This document shows positions 6,202 to 7,128 of a stretch of DNA of 7,128 bases, piece after piece (within the stretch, counting starts at the first letter, position 1; the number at the start of each line of letters is the position of its first letter). Where the stretch lies: contig CAKVFO010000162.1 in the NCBI GenBank assembly GCA_934746785.1, forward strand, positions 1 to 7,128, given 5' to 3'. This DNA is from an uncultured Clostridium sp. GTDB lineage: Bacteria; Bacillota; Clostridia; Clostridiales; Clostridiaceae. The position numbers and the translations under genes were made by a program. The notes beneath the pieces are model-generated. The model worked only from the letters and a program-made list of their open reading frames with translations. It was not told the origin of the DNA and made no database searches.

Positions 6202-6264
6202 AAAAGGAGCCGTATCAAAAAAGATAAATTAATTTTGGTAAATATCTCTGATATAGCTCCTTTT
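6202..6264. terminator. Bidirectional terminator between the kinase gene and carbonic anhydrase gene
   Basis: Arms 6202-6217 and 6249-6264 pair over 16 bases with one mismatch and one G-U type pair; the outer part is AAAAGGAGC / GCTCCTTTT. The 31-base loop is long. A TTTTT run closes the + strand stem, and the minus strand also ends in TTTT. It sits 4 bases after the kinase stop and 16 bases from the stop of the convergent carbonic anhydrase gene. Confidence 0.8.
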
Positions 6265-6280
6265 TAAAAAGGAATTTAGT

Positions 6281-6952
6281 TTATTCAAAAGTTACATTAC
6301 CATCTAGATTATAATATGCTTCAACAACTTTTAATTTTCCTTCTTTAACTAGTTCTTTAACTACTTCATTTTCATTAACTTGTTTTACAACTGCATCTGT
6401 ATTATTATGTATAGCTTCATCTAATGAATTAGCATTAACTACGCTAGGTTCTATTTTATCTACAAGTGACTTTATATTTCCTTCTATTTTATCACCTTTT
6501 TTAACCTCGTCATAAGCTGCTGTTACTGCTCCACAGCTTTCATGGCCCATAATAACTAAAAGTGGCGATTTCAAATGTCCAACTCCATATTCAATTGATC
6601 CTAATGCATCTTTATCTAGAACATTTCCTGCAACTCTTATATCAAATAACTCTCCAAGCCCTACATCAAAAATTGCTGTTGGAGTTACTCTTGAATCAGA
6701 ACATGACACTACTACTGCATAAGGATTTTGTCCTTCTTCTAGTTCTTCTCTTCTTTCTTTTGTAACATTGATTAATTCTGACTTATCATCTACAAATCTC
6801 TTATTTCCGTCCTTTAATCTTTCAAGTGCTTCATCTGAATTTGTTATTTTTAAATCTTCTACTTTGTATTGTGACTTATTATCAGATACTTCTCCACAAC
6901 CCATAAGAGATATTCCTGCAAGTAATACTAATGCAATTATTTTTTTATTCAT
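6281..6952 (-). CDS. Beta-class carbonic anhydrase, predicted lipoprotein
   Basis: Carbonic anhydrase interconverts CO2 and bicarbonate. From the chosen start (223 aa) the beta-class zinc site is visible: Cys84, Asp86 and Arg88 in SCSDSR, and His137 and Cys140 in GHESCGAV. GELFDIRVAGNV and GSIEYGVGHL are further family motifs. The N-terminus MNKKIIALVLLAGISLMGC is a lipoprotein signal with Lys-Lys, a hydrophobic stretch and a lipobox-like LMGC (Met at -2 is not the commonest residue), so Cys19 should be lipidated and the enzyme held on the outer face of the membrane. The frame has two earlier ATGs (6973 and 6964); the first has no ribosome binding site, while AAAGGA lies 12 bases before the ATG at 6952, a somewhat long spacing, so the start is a preference. 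The gene is alone, convergent with the kinase gene and divergent from a gene beyond the right edge. Confidence 0.92.
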   Translation of the reverse strand: MNKKIIALVLLAGISLMGCGEVSDNKSQYKVEDLKITNSDEALERLKDGNKRFVDDKSELINVTKERREELEEGQNPYAVVVSCSDSRVTPTAIFDVGLGELFDIRVAGNVLDKDALGSIEYGVGHLKSPLLVIMGHESCGAVTAAYDEVKKGDKIEGNIKSLVDKIEPSVVNANSLDEAIHNNTDAVVKQVNENEVVKELVKEGKLKVVEAYYNLDGNVTFE

Positions 6953-6999
6953 TGTGAATTTCATTCCTTTCATTTATTATATATATTAGCAACTTTTAC

Positions 7000-7029
7000 A
7001 TTTTACACCACAATGCCTCAATTTGTAAA
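7000..7029 (-). promoter_or_regulatory. Possible promoter of the carbonic anhydrase gene
   Basis: On the minus strand TTTACA (7024-7029) and TAAAAT (7000-7005) are 18 bases apart, with a TG just before the -10. This would give a leader of roughly 40 bases. Other AT-rich hexamers nearby could serve, so the assignment is tentative. Confidence 0.35.
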
Positions 7030-7084
7030 TTCCATTCTAGATAATTCCTAATGATGTGATATATTAAAGTTGTAACACCTTGTT

Positions 7085-7110
7085 CTAATTAAATGATATA
7101 ATTCAATTAG
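7085..7110. repeat. Imperfect palindrome over the right-edge promoter
   Basis: CTAATT (7085-7090) and AATTAG (7105-7110) are the outer arms of a 26-bp sequence in which 11 of 13 positions pair. It covers the -10 element, the position expected of a repressor site. AT-rich DNA gives such palindromes by chance more often, so this is a candidate operator only. Confidence 0.35.
7094..7102 (+). promoter_or_regulatory. Extended -10 promoter for a gene beyond the right edge
   Basis: TGATATAAT is an extended -10 element (TGn plus a perfect TATAAT); no strong -35 lies at the usual distance. It sits within an imperfect 26-bp palindrome (7085-7110). A ribosome-binding-like GAGG (7117-7120) follows, so a + strand gene should start at or just past the window end. 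An ATG at 7115 is less likely as a start because it would be almost leaderless. Confidence 0.5.
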
Positions 7111-7128
7111 AGAAATGAGGTACGCAAA

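Noticed and set aside
6562..6765. 67-aa open frame on the + strand
   Set aside because: It is antisense to the conserved zinc-site region of the carbonic anhydrase gene, is made almost wholly of Leu/Gln/His low-complexity sequence, and has no ribosome binding site.
6768..6989. 73-aa open frame on the + strand
   Set aside because: It lies opposite the carbonic anhydrase N-terminus, including the lipoprotein signal, and has no supported start or family motif.

Overview
The window looks like chromosomal DNA of a low-GC, Gram-positive anaerobe of the Clostridium type. The evidence is strongly AT-rich sequence, AGA-dominated arginine codons, strong AGGAGG/GAGGTG ribosome binding sites, tight intergenic hairpin terminators, a secreted-type xylanase with a lectin-like binding module, and a lipoprotein signal sequence. 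I cannot name the species from sequence alone.

Layout from left to right. (1) The 3' part of a plant cell-wall degrading enzyme on the + strand: a GH10 endo-beta-1,4-xylanase joined by an Asn-rich linker to a C-terminal ricin-type beta-trefoil (CBM13-like) domain, cut by the left edge and closed by a hairpin. (2) A lone small + strand gene of unknown function (87 aa), ending in a 20-bp perfect hairpin that also serves the convergent operon. (3) A minus-strand NAD-salvage locus read from right to left: an NrtR-type Nudix/winged-helix regulator, nicotinamidase PncA, then after a 99-bp gap an unknown 117-aa protein and nicotinate phosphoribosyltransferase PncB. (4) A divergent + strand gene for a very small protein-kinase-fold protein. 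(5) A minus-strand beta-class carbonic anhydrase with a lipoprotein signal. (6) A 176-bp region with a promoter and ribosome binding site firing rightwards into a gene outside the window.

The core is the NAD locus. PncA converts nicotinamide to nicotinate and PncB converts nicotinate to nicotinate mononucleotide, so together they form the first two steps of pyridine salvage towards NAD. The Nudix-wHTH protein matches the NrtR family, known to repress NAD genes and to respond to ADP-ribose. Two near-identical palindromes of the form TATAATCA-N3-TGATtATA lie just upstream of the ribosome binding sites of the two transcription units (nrtR-pncA and orf117-pncB). The first sits on the predicted start site of a TTGCCA-17-TATAAT promoter. 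This supports a self-contained, autoregulated NrtR regulon, and it places the unknown orf117 inside that regulon.

I found no CRISPR array, tRNA, rRNA, insertion sequence or clear prophage gene. The most interesting items are the operator pair with the uncharacterised orf117, the catalytically intact Nudix box in the regulator, the minimal kinase, and an orphan terminator-like hairpin between the divergent nrtR and kinase genes.
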